Assembly (NCBI GenBank): GCA_030634465.1
Contig: DAOWAS010000010.1
Location: forward strand, 1-33,094
Reading direction: 5' to 3'
DNA: 33,094 bases
Origin: Alphaproteobacteria bacterium
Lineage (GTDB): Bacteria; Pseudomonadota; Alphaproteobacteria; Sphingomonadales; SMXR01
Shown here: positions 15,329 through 23,141 of the stretch, piece by piece
Numbering within the stretch: position 1 is the stretch's first letter
Layout: each line of letters opens with the position of its first letter
Position numbers and translations under genes: made by a program
The notes under the pieces: generated by a model
The model's database searches: none
The model's input: the letters and a program-made list of their open reading frames with translations, nothing else
Told to the model about the DNA's origin: nothing

Positions 15329-16628
15329 TCCTATGTATAAATCTGAAAAAAAACCTGACAATACCGCTTCAAAACTAAGCACAGGGAGCTTGCCTGGGGT
15401 TGCAAAACGCCACCGTAGCGAGCGCATGTTCAAGGCAACTGGCCTTATTGCCATTGCGGGTGGGCTTTTGTTTTTGCTGTTTGTGCTAGTTTCAATTGGC
15501 ATCAGTGGCATTGGCGCTTTTAAGAAAACCTATATCAACCTGCCTGTGCCTAGCACCATAATGCAACAGGTTTTGGACAGTGGTATTGATGATGCTGACT
15601 ATTATTCACTAAACCGAAAAGCACTGCGAGAGCGGTTTCCTGATATTAGTGGACGCAGGGACAAACGCGCACTTTACAGGCTGGTAAGTGCCATTGCCGA
15701 GTTTGAAATGAAAGATCAGGTCGTTGAACTGGCACCCACAACCAACGCACCAATAACCATTAAATTTACCGCATCAGACGATGTTGATATGTATATTAAA
15801 GGAACGGTTGATGTTGCAGAAAGTGGTGCCGCGGGGCGGTTAAATGCCAAACAGGTTGATCTGGTAAATACTCTAAAACAAGCAGGCGCAATTGAGGTTG
15901 GTTTCAACTGGGGTTTCTTTACCAACAGTGACAGCCGCGACCCTGAACTAGCTGGCATTAAAGGGGCGTTTATGGGCTCACTTTTCACCCTTCTGGTGTG
16001 TTTGGTTTTATCTTTTGTGGTTGGGGTTATGAGTGCCATTTACTTGGAAGAATTTGCCCGTAAAAACAAATTTACCAGCTTTATTGAGGTTAATATTAAC
16101 AACTTGGCGGCGGTGCCGTCCATTGTTTACGGTCTGCTTGGCCTTGCTATTTTCCTTGGCTTTTTTGGCATGCCGCGTTCGGCATCACTGGTTGGTGGTC
16201 TTACGCTTGCGCTAATGACCCTGCCAACAATTATTATTGCTTCACGAATTTCACTGCAATCAGTACCGCTATCAATTCGTGAGGCCGCATACGGCCTGGG
16301 TGCCACACAGGTGCAAATGGTTTTCCACCATGTGTTTCCGCTTGCTCTTCCCGGCATGTTAACTGGTACAATTATCGGCATGGCACGTGCGCTTGGCGAA
16401 ACAGCACCACTGCTAATGATTGGCATGGTGGCATTTATTGCTGATGCCCCAAGCAACATAATGGACCCCGCCACCACCCTGCCTGTGCAGGTTTATTTAT
16501 GGGCAGATAGCCCCGAGCGTGCCTTTATGGAAAAAACATCAGGAGCAATATTGGTTCTTATTGCAACACTAATAGCATTTAATTTAGTAGCAGTTGTCCT
16601 GCGCAAGAAATTTGAAAAAAGATGGTAG
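15321..16628 (+). CDS. pstA: Phosphate ABC transporter permease PstA with DUF3333-type N-terminus
   Basis: Second permease of the PstSCAB importer. 435 aa, longer than the ~290-aa E. coli form because a first membrane helix (~45-65) is followed by a soluble domain of about 150 residues (to ~205), an arrangement found in alphaproteobacterial PstA and annotated as DUF3333. The permease core follows, with the EAA loop [23 protein letters not shown] and [17 protein letters not shown]. The start overlaps the pstC end by eight bases and the stop overlaps the pstB start by seven, which indicates coupled translation and equal stoichiometry. Confidence 0.94.
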   Translation: MYNPMYKSEKKPDNTASKLSTGSLPGVAKRHRSERMFKATGLIAIAGGLLFLLFVLVSIGISGIGAFKKTYINLPVPSTIMQQVLDSGIDDADYYSLNRKALRERFPDISGRRDKRALYRLVSAIAEFEMKDQVVELAPTTNAPITIKFTASDDVDMYIKGTVDVAESGAAGRLNAKQVDLVNTLKQAGAIEVGFNWGFFTNSDSRDPELAGIKGAFMGSLFTLLVCLVLSFVVGVMSAIYLEEFARKNKFTSFIEVNINNLAAVPSIVYGLLGLAIFLGFFGMPRSASLVGGLTLALMTLPTIIIASRISLQSVPLSIREAAYGLGATQVQMVFHHVFPLALPGMLTGTIIGMARALGETAPLLMIGMVAFIADAPSNIMDPATTLPVQVYLWADSPERAFMEKTSGAILVLIATLIAFNLVAVVLRKKFEKRW

Positions 16629-17425
16629 AAATAATGCAAAACGAAACTGAAAAATCAACAGAGAAAACAGCGATTAAAATTCAAGCCAAGAATGTGGGTG
16701 TAAGTTATTCTGGAATGGTTGCCCTGAAAGATGTGCAAATTGATATAACTGAACGCAAGGTTACCGCTCTTATCGGGCCATCTGGTTGTGGCAAAACAAC
16801 GTTCCTGCGCACCATGAACCGCATGAATGACATTATTGAAGGTTGCGAAGTAACTGGCGAAATTTTGCTAGATGGCGAAGATATTTACGATACGCAGGTT
16901 GACCCAGTTGTACTAAGACGGCGTGTGGGCATGGTTTTTCAAAAACCCAACCCGTTTCCAAAGTCTATTTTTGACAATGTAGCGTATGGCCCAAAAATTC
17001 ACGGCCTTGCAGACAAAAAAGACGAACTAGAATATATTGTTGAAAAAAGTTTGAAGCGCGCTGGTTTGTTTGATGAGGTAAAAGACAGGCTTAATGCACC
17101 GGGAACCAGCCTTTCAGGCGGACAACAGCAACGGTTATGCATTGCCAGAGCAATTGCGGTTTCGCCTGAGGTTATTTTAATGGACGAGCCATGCTCGGCA
17201 CTGGACCCCATTGCAACGGCGCGCATTGAAGAACTTATTGATGAAATTAAAGAACGCTATACCATTGTTATGGTAACCCATTCCATGCAACAGGCCGCAA
17301 GGGTTTCACAACAAACAGCGTTTTTCCACTTAGGCGAACTGGTAGAACAGGGCGAGACAGAAACAATTTTCACCAACCCCAGAGACCCTCGAACCGAGGC
17401 ATATGTAACTGGTCGAATTGGATAG
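16622..17425 (+). CDS. pstB: Phosphate ABC transporter ATP-binding protein PstB
   Basis: ATPase that powers phosphate uptake and, with PhoU, relays the phosphate signal to PhoR. 267 aa. Walker [11 protein letters not shown] loop VFQKPNPFP, signature [15 protein letters not shown], Walker [14 protein letters not shown] and switch histidine VTHSMQQA are intact. ATG 16622 overlaps the pstA stop; the in-frame ATG at 16634 is an alternative and neither has a strong ribosome site. The first ~18 residues are charged and variable. Confidence 0.97.
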   Translation: MVEIMQNETEKSTEKTAIKIQAKNVGVSYSGMVALKDVQIDITERKVTALIGPSGCGKTTFLRTMNRMNDIIEGCEVTGEILLDGEDIYDTQVDPVVLRRRVGMVFQKPNPFPKSIFDNVAYGPKIHGLADKKDELEYIVEKSLKRAGLFDEVKDRLNAPGTSLSGGQQQRLCIARAIAVSPEVILMDEPCSALDPIATARIEELIDEIKERYTIVMVTHSMQQAARVSQQTAFFHLGELVEQGETETIFTNPRDPRTEAYVTGRIG

Positions 17426-17438
17426 AAAGGAATTAAAC

Positions 17439-18164
17439 ATGGCTGCAAGTCATATTGTTAAAGCTTACGATGAAGAGCTAGCCGATCTAAACCGGTTGAT
17501 AGTTGAAATGGGCGGTCTGGTTGAAAGCCAGTTGGCATCTGCTATTGAGGTGCTGATAAAGCACATGCCAGAAGAAGCCAAAGCTGTAATTAAACAAGAT
17601 AAAAAAATTGATGAGATGGAAATTGCCATTGATCAATTAGCAACTAGGCTTTTAGCTTTGCGCCAACCCATGGGTGAAGACCTTAGAAACATTGTTGCGG
17701 CACTTAAAATGTCCAACAATATTGAGCGCATGGGCGACTATGGTAAAAATATTGCCAAGCGGGCAATAACCATTTCTCACCTGCCAATTTTAAACAAAAC
17801 AAGCGCAAGTATTGAGCGTATGGGTGAAATGGTTCGTATTATGATCCGTGAAACTCTGGATGCATACATTAGAAAAGATAAAGATTTAGCGCTAGAGGTT
17901 ATTGAAAAAGACCAGCAGGTTGATCAAATTCACACCAGCTTGTTTAGGGAAATTCTAACCTATATGTCTGCCAACCCAGACACGGCCACAAGCTGCACTC
18001 ACCTTTTGTTTATTGTAAAAAATATTGAGCGCATTGGTGACCATACAACCAACTTGGCAGAGCAAATTTATTACATAGTTTCTGGCGAACTGGTAAATGA
18101 AGACCGTGTCAAAGAAGACAAGTCAGCCTATGTTGCCGTTGAAGGCGAAGGTAAAAATAACTAG
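17439..18164 (+). CDS. phoU: Phosphate signalling regulator PhoU
   Basis: Cytoplasmic helical protein that links the Pst transporter to PhoR and represses the Pho regulon when phosphate is ample. About 241 aa consisting of two three-helix repeats, each with the metal-binding E/DxxxD-type motif: NNIERMGDYGKNIAKRA in the first and KNIERIGDHTTNLAEQI in the second. The track start at 17418 is a TTG overlapping pstB; ATG 17439 has AAAGGA eight bases upstream and gives the family-like MAASHIVKAYDEELADLN, so I use it. phoB follows 22 bases later. Confidence 0.96.
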   Translation: MAASHIVKAYDEELADLNRLIVEMGGLVESQLASAIEVLIKHMPEEAKAVIKQDKKIDEMEIAIDQLATRLLALRQPMGEDLRNIVAALKMSNNIERMGDYGKNIAKRAITISHLPILNKTSASIERMGEMVRIMIRETLDAYIRKDKDLALEVIEKDQQVDQIHTSLFREILTYMSANPDTATSCTHLLFIVKNIERIGDHTTNLAEQIYYIVSGELVNEDRVKEDKSAYVAVEGEGKNN

Positions 18165-18186
18165 CATGGTTGCTATAGGAAAAAAT

Positions 18187-18885
18187 ATGACTTTTAAACC
18201 GCTAATATTTGTTGCTGAAGATGAAGTAGGACAGGCAGAAATACTTCGCTACAACCTTGAGCAAGAGGGCTTTAAAGTTGCTGCGGCTAATAACGGCTTG
18301 AGCGCATTAGAGAAAATTAAAGAACAACAGCCAGACCTTTTGGTGTTGGACTGGATGTTGCCCGAAATGTCAGGAATTGAAGTTTGCCGCAAACTACGCG
18401 CAAATGACGAAACCAAACGACTACCCATTATTATGCTGACAGCGCGAGGCGAGGAAGATGATCGCCTGCGTGGGTTTGAGGTTGGTGCTGATGACTATGT
18501 GGTTAAGCCATATCTGGCTAGTGAGCTTATCGCTCGCATTTGGGCTGTGCTACGGCGCACCCGCCCAGAACTGGAAGAAGAAAAACTGGAATTTGAAGGC
18601 ATTGTTCTTGATTTAGCCCAACACAAAACTATACGCGATGGCGAGCAGATTGAGCTTTCAACCACCGAGTTTAGGCTGTTGCGGGCATTGCTTTCACGTC
18701 CAGGGCGGGTTTTTTCTCGCGCACAGTTAATCGATTTGGCGTGGGGAACGGGTATTTTCTTAGAGGACAGAACCGTGGATGTGTGTGTAAGACGCATTAG
18801 AAGTGCGCTTAATGTTGGTGATAAACCAGATCTTATACGCACTGTGCGTGGCACGGGCTATTCAATTGACAAGGCCAATAAATAA
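18187..18885 (+). CDS. phoB: Phosphate regulon response regulator PhoB
   Basis: OmpR-family activator that binds Pho boxes when phosphorylated by PhoR. 232 aa from ATG 18187, which has GGA seven bases upstream; the track start at 18097 lies inside phoU and adds non-family residues. Receiver domain: acidic pair in VAEDE, phospho-acceptor Asp55 in LLVLDWMLPEMSG, and Lys107 in DYVVKPY. The C-terminal winged helix (~130-230) shows LSTTEFRLLRALLSRPGRVFSR and the recognition-helix region RTVDVCVRRIRSAL, ending VRGTGYSID. As the last gene of the pst operon it probably enhances its own expression through the Pho box. Confidence 0.96.
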   Translation: MTFKPLIFVAEDEVGQAEILRYNLEQEGFKVAAANNGLSALEKIKEQQPDLLVLDWMLPEMSGIEVCRKLRANDETKRLPIIMLTARGEEDDRLRGFEVGADDYVVKPYLASELIARIWAVLRRTRPELEEEKLEFEGIVLDLAQHKTIRDGEQIELSTTEFRLLRALLSRPGRVFSRAQLIDLAWGTGIFLEDRTVDVCVRRIRSALNVGDKPDLIRTVRGTGYSIDKANK

Positions 18886-18926
18886 CAGAAACCTGTTAAG
18901 CACAGCCTCCCTAGCCAAATATAACC

Positions 18927-19139
18927 TTAGCTAGGCAGGTCTTCTTCAATAATTGCCATGTGAAAGGCGTAGGATAATTCGCCCTCGTCTTCATCGCGGT
19001 AAACAACGCCAATAAATTCAGAACCAATTGTAACTTCTGCGCTGTCTTCAGCCTGTTCACGCTTTTTAATTTTAATGCGATCATTACCAAAGGTGCCTCT
19101 AAGGTATTTTTGCAATTTTTCTATTTCATTAAATGTCAT
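18927..19139 (-). CDS. DUF3126 family protein
   Basis: 70-aa cytoplasmic protein (MTFNEIEKLQKYLRGTFGNDRIKIK..., then AEVTIGSEFIGVVYRDEDEGELSY). This matches DUF3126, a small conserved alphaproteobacterial family of unknown function. It converges with phoB, and a CCTAGC/GCTAGG inverted repeat overlaps its 3' end. Its start faces the AT-rich region before the SleB-like gene. Confidence 0.85.
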   Translation of the reverse strand: MTFNEIEKLQKYLRGTFGNDRIKIKKREQAEDSAEVTIGSEFIGVVYRDEDEGELSYAFHMAIIEEDLPS

Positions 19140-19523
19140 GACAAACTTTCTCTAATTACTTTCTTAATTACGGTGGAAACCCACACAAAACTATCAATTT
19201 GGTTGGGCATTTTTAAACTTCTTTTTCCAATGAAGCAACCATTTCATAAACAAATCATCGGCAAAAATCATAAAAAATACTCAAAACTGGTGCGCAATAA
19301 ACATATAAAAAACAGCTTTTTCGGGTAATTTATTGTATAATTACCACTTAATTATAATTTTATTATTCTTTTCGTCATTTCTTGTGTTGACTTGCTACAA
19401 TTATGACATAATTAAACCTCACACAGCACTTCACTTTAAAACATGTGTGTAAAAAACATACTCTTGAGTTTAGTATTTAGTTTGGTATGTGGACCTAAAG
19501 ATAAGGTCAAAAAGGAAGATAAA
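19140..19523. other. 384-base AT-rich divergent intergenic region
   Basis: No credible gene. It contains a 22-base inverted repeat GGTAATT-tattgtat-AATTACC (19324-19345) and, further on, TTGACT (19387) with CATAAT (19407) at 14-base spacing, which is too close for a confident promoter. The track start of the hydrolase at 19443 is in this region but lacks a ribosome site. Confidence 0.6.
19324..19345. promoter_or_regulatory. Perfect 7-bp-arm inverted repeat, possible operator
   Basis: GGTAATT and AATTACC flank an eight-base spacer TATTGTAT about 180 bases before the hydrolase start and 185 bases before the DUF3126 start. Size and symmetry fit a dimeric repressor site, but no regulator is evident. 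Confidence 0.35.
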
Positions 19524-20150
19524 ATGAACAGATTATTTCCATTAGTGATGATAATCATTGTTTTTACATTGGGCGGGTTTTCTCAACTTAACGAGGCAAG
19601 CCACGCACCAAAACAATCTTTTAGCCAGCAAAACAATTCTGCTGCTCAAAACCAACAAAAAATGGATGATATTCAGTTTTTTGATAAAAACACCCAAGTT
19701 CGTTTTAACGATTATATCAATACAGTTCAGGTTGCCGCAGACAGCTTTAATGCTGAAGCGCACTGCCTTGCCCAAGCAATATATTTTGAAGCCAGAAGCG
19801 AACCTGTTGAGGGTCAGCTAGCTGTTGCGCAGGTTGTTATGAACCGTGTTGGCGACCGCCGCTACCCTAGTTCAGTTTGCGGTGTGGTGTTTCAAAACGA
19901 ACGCATGAGACACCGTTGCCAGTTCTCATTTGCCTGCGATGGCAAGTCTGATCGCCCTCGTGAAGCCAGAGCATGGAACCTTGCTAGCCGCATAAGCTAT
20001 GTGGCAATGGCTAACAACTGGCACGACATTACCAATTCTGCCACCCATTACCATGCCAGCTATGTTCAGCCATATTGGGTTACTAGCATGGAAAAAACAG
20101 CTCATTACGGTCAGCACCTTTTCTACTCAACCGTACGCCCAAGCCCATAA
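19524..20150 (+). CDS. SleB-like cell wall hydrolase (Hydrolase_2)
   Basis: Probable peptidoglycan lytic enzyme acting in the periplasm. 208 aa from ATG 19524, which has GGAAG upstream; the track start at 19443 adds 27 residues without support. N-terminal membrane/signal segment (FPLVMIIIVFTLGGF), then a Gln/Asn-rich linker (~30-65), then the catalytic domain beginning ALAQAIYFEARSEP-type sequence (here CLAQAIYFEARSEPVEGQ, candidate catalytic Glu89), VAQVVMNRV, RYPSSVCGVVFQ, CQFSFACDG and THYHA. This is the SleB/CwlJ-type domain that in proteobacteria is unrelated to spores. Monocistronic by position. Confidence 0.87.
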   Translation: MNRLFPLVMIIIVFTLGGFSQLNEASHAPKQSFSQQNNSAAQNQQKMDDIQFFDKNTQVRFNDYINTVQVAADSFNAEAHCLAQAIYFEARSEPVEGQLAVAQVVMNRVGDRRYPSSVCGVVFQNERMRHRCQFSFACDGKSDRPREARAWNLASRISYVAMANNWHDITNSATHYHASYVQPYWVTSMEKTAHYGQHLFYSTVRPSP

Positions 20151-20299
20151 TTCCCCTCATATTGCTGGCATTGTTTAGTGGCGCATGCAAATAAACTTAT
20201 AAAATGCTTTGCCTTATTTACTAATTAGATACAAAATTTACTTATAATTTACATAGTTTGCCGAAAATCAAACATTGCTAAGTTAGTTATAACCTTAAT

Positions 20300-20701
20300 G
20301 TGGACCTTGAGATGGCGGAAAACCTGATAAGTACCGAATTGTTAGACAGTTATCTTACCTATACTGCCGAGAGCTTGACCAAGCTTGAAAAACACTTGGG
20401 CAACCTGCAAAGCCAAGAGGCTGAGGATCCGCAGCTACGCCGTGATATTTTTGGTATTTGCCACGATATAAAAGGAATGGGCGGCAGCTTCAACTATCCC
20501 CTAATGACAGATGCGGGTACGTCTATTTGCCATTATCTAAGAAAGCTGGACGAAACCACGCCCACAGAAAACAATTTGATCGAGGCGCATGTAAAAACAA
20601 TGCGGGTAATTATTGATAATAATATCACTGGTTCGGGCGGCGATACAGGAAAACAGCTAATAGACAGGTTAAATGAGCTTGTTGAACACTCTTTAGCCTA
20701 G
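20300..20701 (+). CDS. Hpt-domain phosphotransfer protein
   Basis: 133 aa, all helical. A single Hpt domain: the phospho-acceptor helix reads IFGICHDIKGMGGSFNYP (His55 in HDIKG), and a later helix contains NELVEHSLA. Stand-alone Hpt proteins shuttle phosphate between receiver domains of hybrid kinases and response regulators. The track start is GTG 20300; ATG 20312 is an equally possible start and neither has a ribosome site. GTTATAAC lies just upstream (20286-20293). No partner receiver is adjacent, apart from RegA 2 kb away, which is not known to use Hpt proteins. Confidence 0.78.
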   Translation: MDLEMAENLISTELLDSYLTYTAESLTKLEKHLGNLQSQEAEDPQLRRDIFGICHDIKGMGGSFNYPLMTDAGTSICHYLRKLDETTPTENNLIEAHVKTMRVIIDNNITGSGGDTGKQLIDRLNELVEHSLA

Positions 20702-20856
20702 ATTCACCCTTAAATTTAAAGAAAATACACAATAATGTACATTAAAGCTTGGAAATGGTTAAAATTTTAACTAAATAGTAAATACATTTAACCATGTTTA
20801 AGCTGGAATAATTAAGCTTCATGCATAAAATGGCTTAAATAAAGGAATTAAAGCAA
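20702..20856 (+). promoter_or_regulatory. TTAA-rich upstream region with a 14-bp palindrome and a CtrA-like TTAACCAT site
   Basis: The gap before the 571-aa gene contains GTTAAAATTTTAAC (20758-20771, a perfect palindrome) and TTAACCATGTTTAA (20788-20801). TTAACCAT equals a half-site motif described for CtrA in Caulobacter, whose full site is TTAA-N7-TTAA; here the TTAA spacings are four and six, so the full consensus is not met. Confidence 0.35.
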
Positions 20857-22572
20857 TTGCCTATGCCTAGTAGAAAAAAGAGTAGCTCACGAATTAAACG
20901 CGCTTCAGCCGAAGAGCGTCTACTCGACTATGCAAAAGGCCTAAAAAAATTCCGCAAGGGACGCCGCGCTGTTTTAATACGCATGTCCGCCCTGACCAGA
21001 CTTTTTGATGAAAGACGCTACCGCAGCGCCGCCATGAAAAACTTTGCTCCTTTAATGCAAGATTTTGAAGGTATTCTACTAGAGTTGGATAACCACGACA
21101 TATTATGCGGTCTTAATGGTGCCACCTACGCCAACATGGACAGTATTGTTTTAAAGATTCGCATTATGTTCAGGGACGATGAAAACCTTAAAAAATTCGA
21201 AGACATGGAAGACGATGCCTTTGTACAGTGGTGGGACATTGAAAAAGATTTTGATAGTTTTCTAGAGTTTTCCAAAGAACGCTACAACCAGTTACGCATT
21301 AACGAGGCTGAGCGTGCCGCCGCTGAAGATCAGAAAAAAACAATTGGCGATAAAATTTTCTCGCTGTCTTCTGGCGGTGCCTTATCTTCTGGCAAAATGG
21401 GCGGCGACATAGAGGGCTTAAAAAACAGATTTGCTAATTTAGGCAAGAAAGACACAGAAAAAACTGCGGGAAAAGCTACGGGAAAATCCACGGAAAATCC
21501 TGCAGAAAAACCTGGCCTTGCCGCGCGCTTCTCACAAGTTAACAAGTCGTCAGGTTTGGAAAGTCTAGCCTCACGGGTATCTAACAACGAAACAGAGCAA
21601 GCACCCGAGGTACTGGAACAAGAAATTGTTGTAGAACAAGATGTTGAGGCACCAGAAGAAGATCAAGCTCCGAACAAAACAAACAGGGGCAATAAAAAAA
21701 CAAGTAATAAAGCAAAAAAAGAACAACCAAAAAATTTGGCTACAGATTTTTCTTATCAAAACCAAGACCCGACTGAAGACGACAGACCCCCTGGAATTCA
21801 GCGCAACATACGCTATGTGGAAATTAAACCACCCAAAAAAGAAATTGAAATCAGGCCTGTTTCTGCGATGGATTTGGAAAAAATTGAAACCGCCATTATG
21901 GCAACAGACCTGTCGCCAATGGTAAGCAGAGAAGATATTCGCCTTATTTCAGGCAAGAAAAAAGCCAAAACCGTTTTCTCAGACCGTAGCGTACCCATTC
22001 CGCTTGTACGTGAGCGCTTCTTACCCCTTGTTGATATTAGTTCAGACAGGTGGTTTATGCGCCATCTGCGTGAAATTGTTGACAGGCGCACCTTAATTGC
22101 CTCTCTAGACTTTAGCGACCCTAGTGCCATGGCTAGAGGTTTCAGGGTCAGCATTGACCTGATAGATTCGAAAGAATTTATGACCTTTGAGCGCAACACC
22201 AGAAAAATAAAAAGAAACCAGTTAATTCTGGAGTTTTCTTTTCAGGATATCGTATCAAAAGTATCTGACTATTTACGGGTTCAGGACATATTGCAGGCAC
22301 GAGGGTACCAAATTTGTATTGGCGACATGGACCCTTATATGTTCACCCTGCTTAACCGTTCTGTCATTCGTTCCGACTTTGAAAAAGTGCGCTGGACCAA
22401 AGAATTTGAACAAGAAGCAACACAAGAATGGAAAGATGTGTTTAAAGACATGGTCAAAACCGTTGGTCGTGAACGTGTTATTCTTGTGGCGTGTCGTGAT
22501 AAAGCGGCGGTCGAAGCTGGGCAAGCACTGGGAATTTCATTGTTCCACGGTTCGTATGTAAATATGCTTTAA
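20857..22572 (+). CDS. Large protein with degenerate GGDEF-like and EAL-like ends
   Basis: 571 aa, no signal peptide or membrane helix. Residues ~15-150 (RAVLIRMSALTRLFDERRYR..., ILLELDNHDILCGLNGA) resemble a divergent GGDEF-like domain seen in alphaproteobacterial proteins, without a GGDEF motif. Residues ~180-330 are low-complexity, charged and Lys/Glu/Asn-rich. Residues ~370-571 follow the outline of an EAL domain (LILEFSFQDI, LQARGYQICIGDMDP, ERVILVACRDKAAVEAGQALGI, LFHGSY) but lack the EAL and DDFG catalytic residues. It is probably a non-enzymatic scaffold or sensor. The track start 20857 is TTG, ten bases after AAAGGA; ATG 20863 is an alternative. Downstream of the Hpt gene with a 155-base gap. 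Confidence 0.65.
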   Translation: MPMPSRKKSSSRIKRASAEERLLDYAKGLKKFRKGRRAVLIRMSALTRLFDERRYRSAAMKNFAPLMQDFEGILLELDNHDILCGLNGATYANMDSIVLKIRIMFRDDENLKKFEDMEDDAFVQWWDIEKDFDSFLEFSKERYNQLRINEAERAAAEDQKKTIGDKIFSLSSGGALSSGKMGGDIEGLKNRFANLGKKDTEKTAGKATGKSTENPAEKPGLAARFSQVNKSSGLESLASRVSNNETEQAPEVLEQEIVVEQDVEAPEEDQAPNKTNRGNKKTSNKAKKEQPKNLATDFSYQNQDPTEDDRPPGIQRNIRYVEIKPPKKEIEIRPVSAMDLEKIETAIMATDLSPMVSREDIRLISGKKKAKTVFSDRSVPIPLVRERFLPLVDISSDRWFMRHLREIVDRRTLIASLDFSDPSAMARGFRVSIDLIDSKEFMTFERNTRKIKRNQLILEFSFQDIVSKVSDYLRVQDILQARGYQICIGDMDPYMFTLLNRSVIRSDFEKVRWTKEFEQEATQEWKDVFKDMVKTVGRERVILVACRDKAAVEAGQALGISLFHGSYVNML

Positions 22573-22595
22573 CTGCAAGCCAAGCCACCAAACAT

Positions 22596-23141
22596 TTATT
22601 GTGGTGAGCGTTTAGCCAAAATTCTTTGCAAGGTTCTTCTGTGCATCTTTAGCCTGCGGGCTGTTTCTGATACATTCCTGTCACACAATTCATATACACG
22701 CTGAATGTGTTCCCACTTCACCCTGTCTGCGGACATAGGGTCTTCTGGCGGCACTGGTTTGTTGTCGCCCTCGGTTTTTAATGCGGCAAAAATATCATCT
22801 GGGTCGGCGGGCTTAGCCAAATAATCAACCGCACCAACCTTTATGGCATTAACTGCGCTAGTTATGTTTCCATAACCAGTTAGAACAACTATTTTTATAT
22901 CAGGGTGGTGGTCACGCAAAATAGGAACAAGGTCCAAACCGTTTTTATCATCCAAGCGAATGTCCACAATGGCATAATTGATATCGCTTTGGCCTGACAA
23001 CACCTCAGCCTCAGCAAAACTTTCTGCACTTATTACCACAAAGCCACGTCGCTCCATTGCCCGCACCAGTTGGCGGCGAAAAGGGGCATCATCATCCACA
23101 ACCATAAGCTGGTTAAGGGTGCTGTTGGTGGTTTGGCTCAT
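22596..23141 (-). CDS. regA: Redox response regulator RegA (PrrA/ActR)
   Basis: DNA-binding regulator of the global redox system controlling respiration, carbon and nitrogen fixation or photosynthesis genes in alphaproteobacteria. 181 aa from ATG 23141, which forms an ATGA overlap with the regB stop; the track start at 23153 lies inside regB. Receiver: VVDDD, Asp60 in AIVDIRLDDKNG, Lys110 in DYLAKP. A Pro-rich linker (PVPPEDPMSADRVKWEHI) leads to the Fis-type helix-turn-helix CDRNVSETARRLKMHRRTLQRIL, which is the RegA signature. Converges on the 571-aa gene. Confidence 0.95.
   Translation of the reverse strand: MSQTTNSTLNQLMVVDDDAPFRRQLVRAMERRGFVVISAESFAEAEVLSGQSDINYAIVDIRLDDKNGLDLVPILRDHHPDIKIVVLTGYGNITSAVNAIKVGAVDYLAKPADPDDIFAALKTEGDNKPVPPEDPMSADRVKWEHIQRVYELCDRNVSETARRLKMHRRTLQRILAKRSPQ

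Noticed and set aside
18910-18935. CCTAGC/GCTAGG inverted repeat as a bidirectional terminator between phoB and DUF3126
   Set aside because: Fourteen-base loop, no T run on either side, and it overlaps the end of the DUF3126 gene.
22580-22612. CACCA/TGGTG inverted repeat between the 571-aa gene and regA as a terminator
   Set aside because: Only five base pairs, long loop and no T run.
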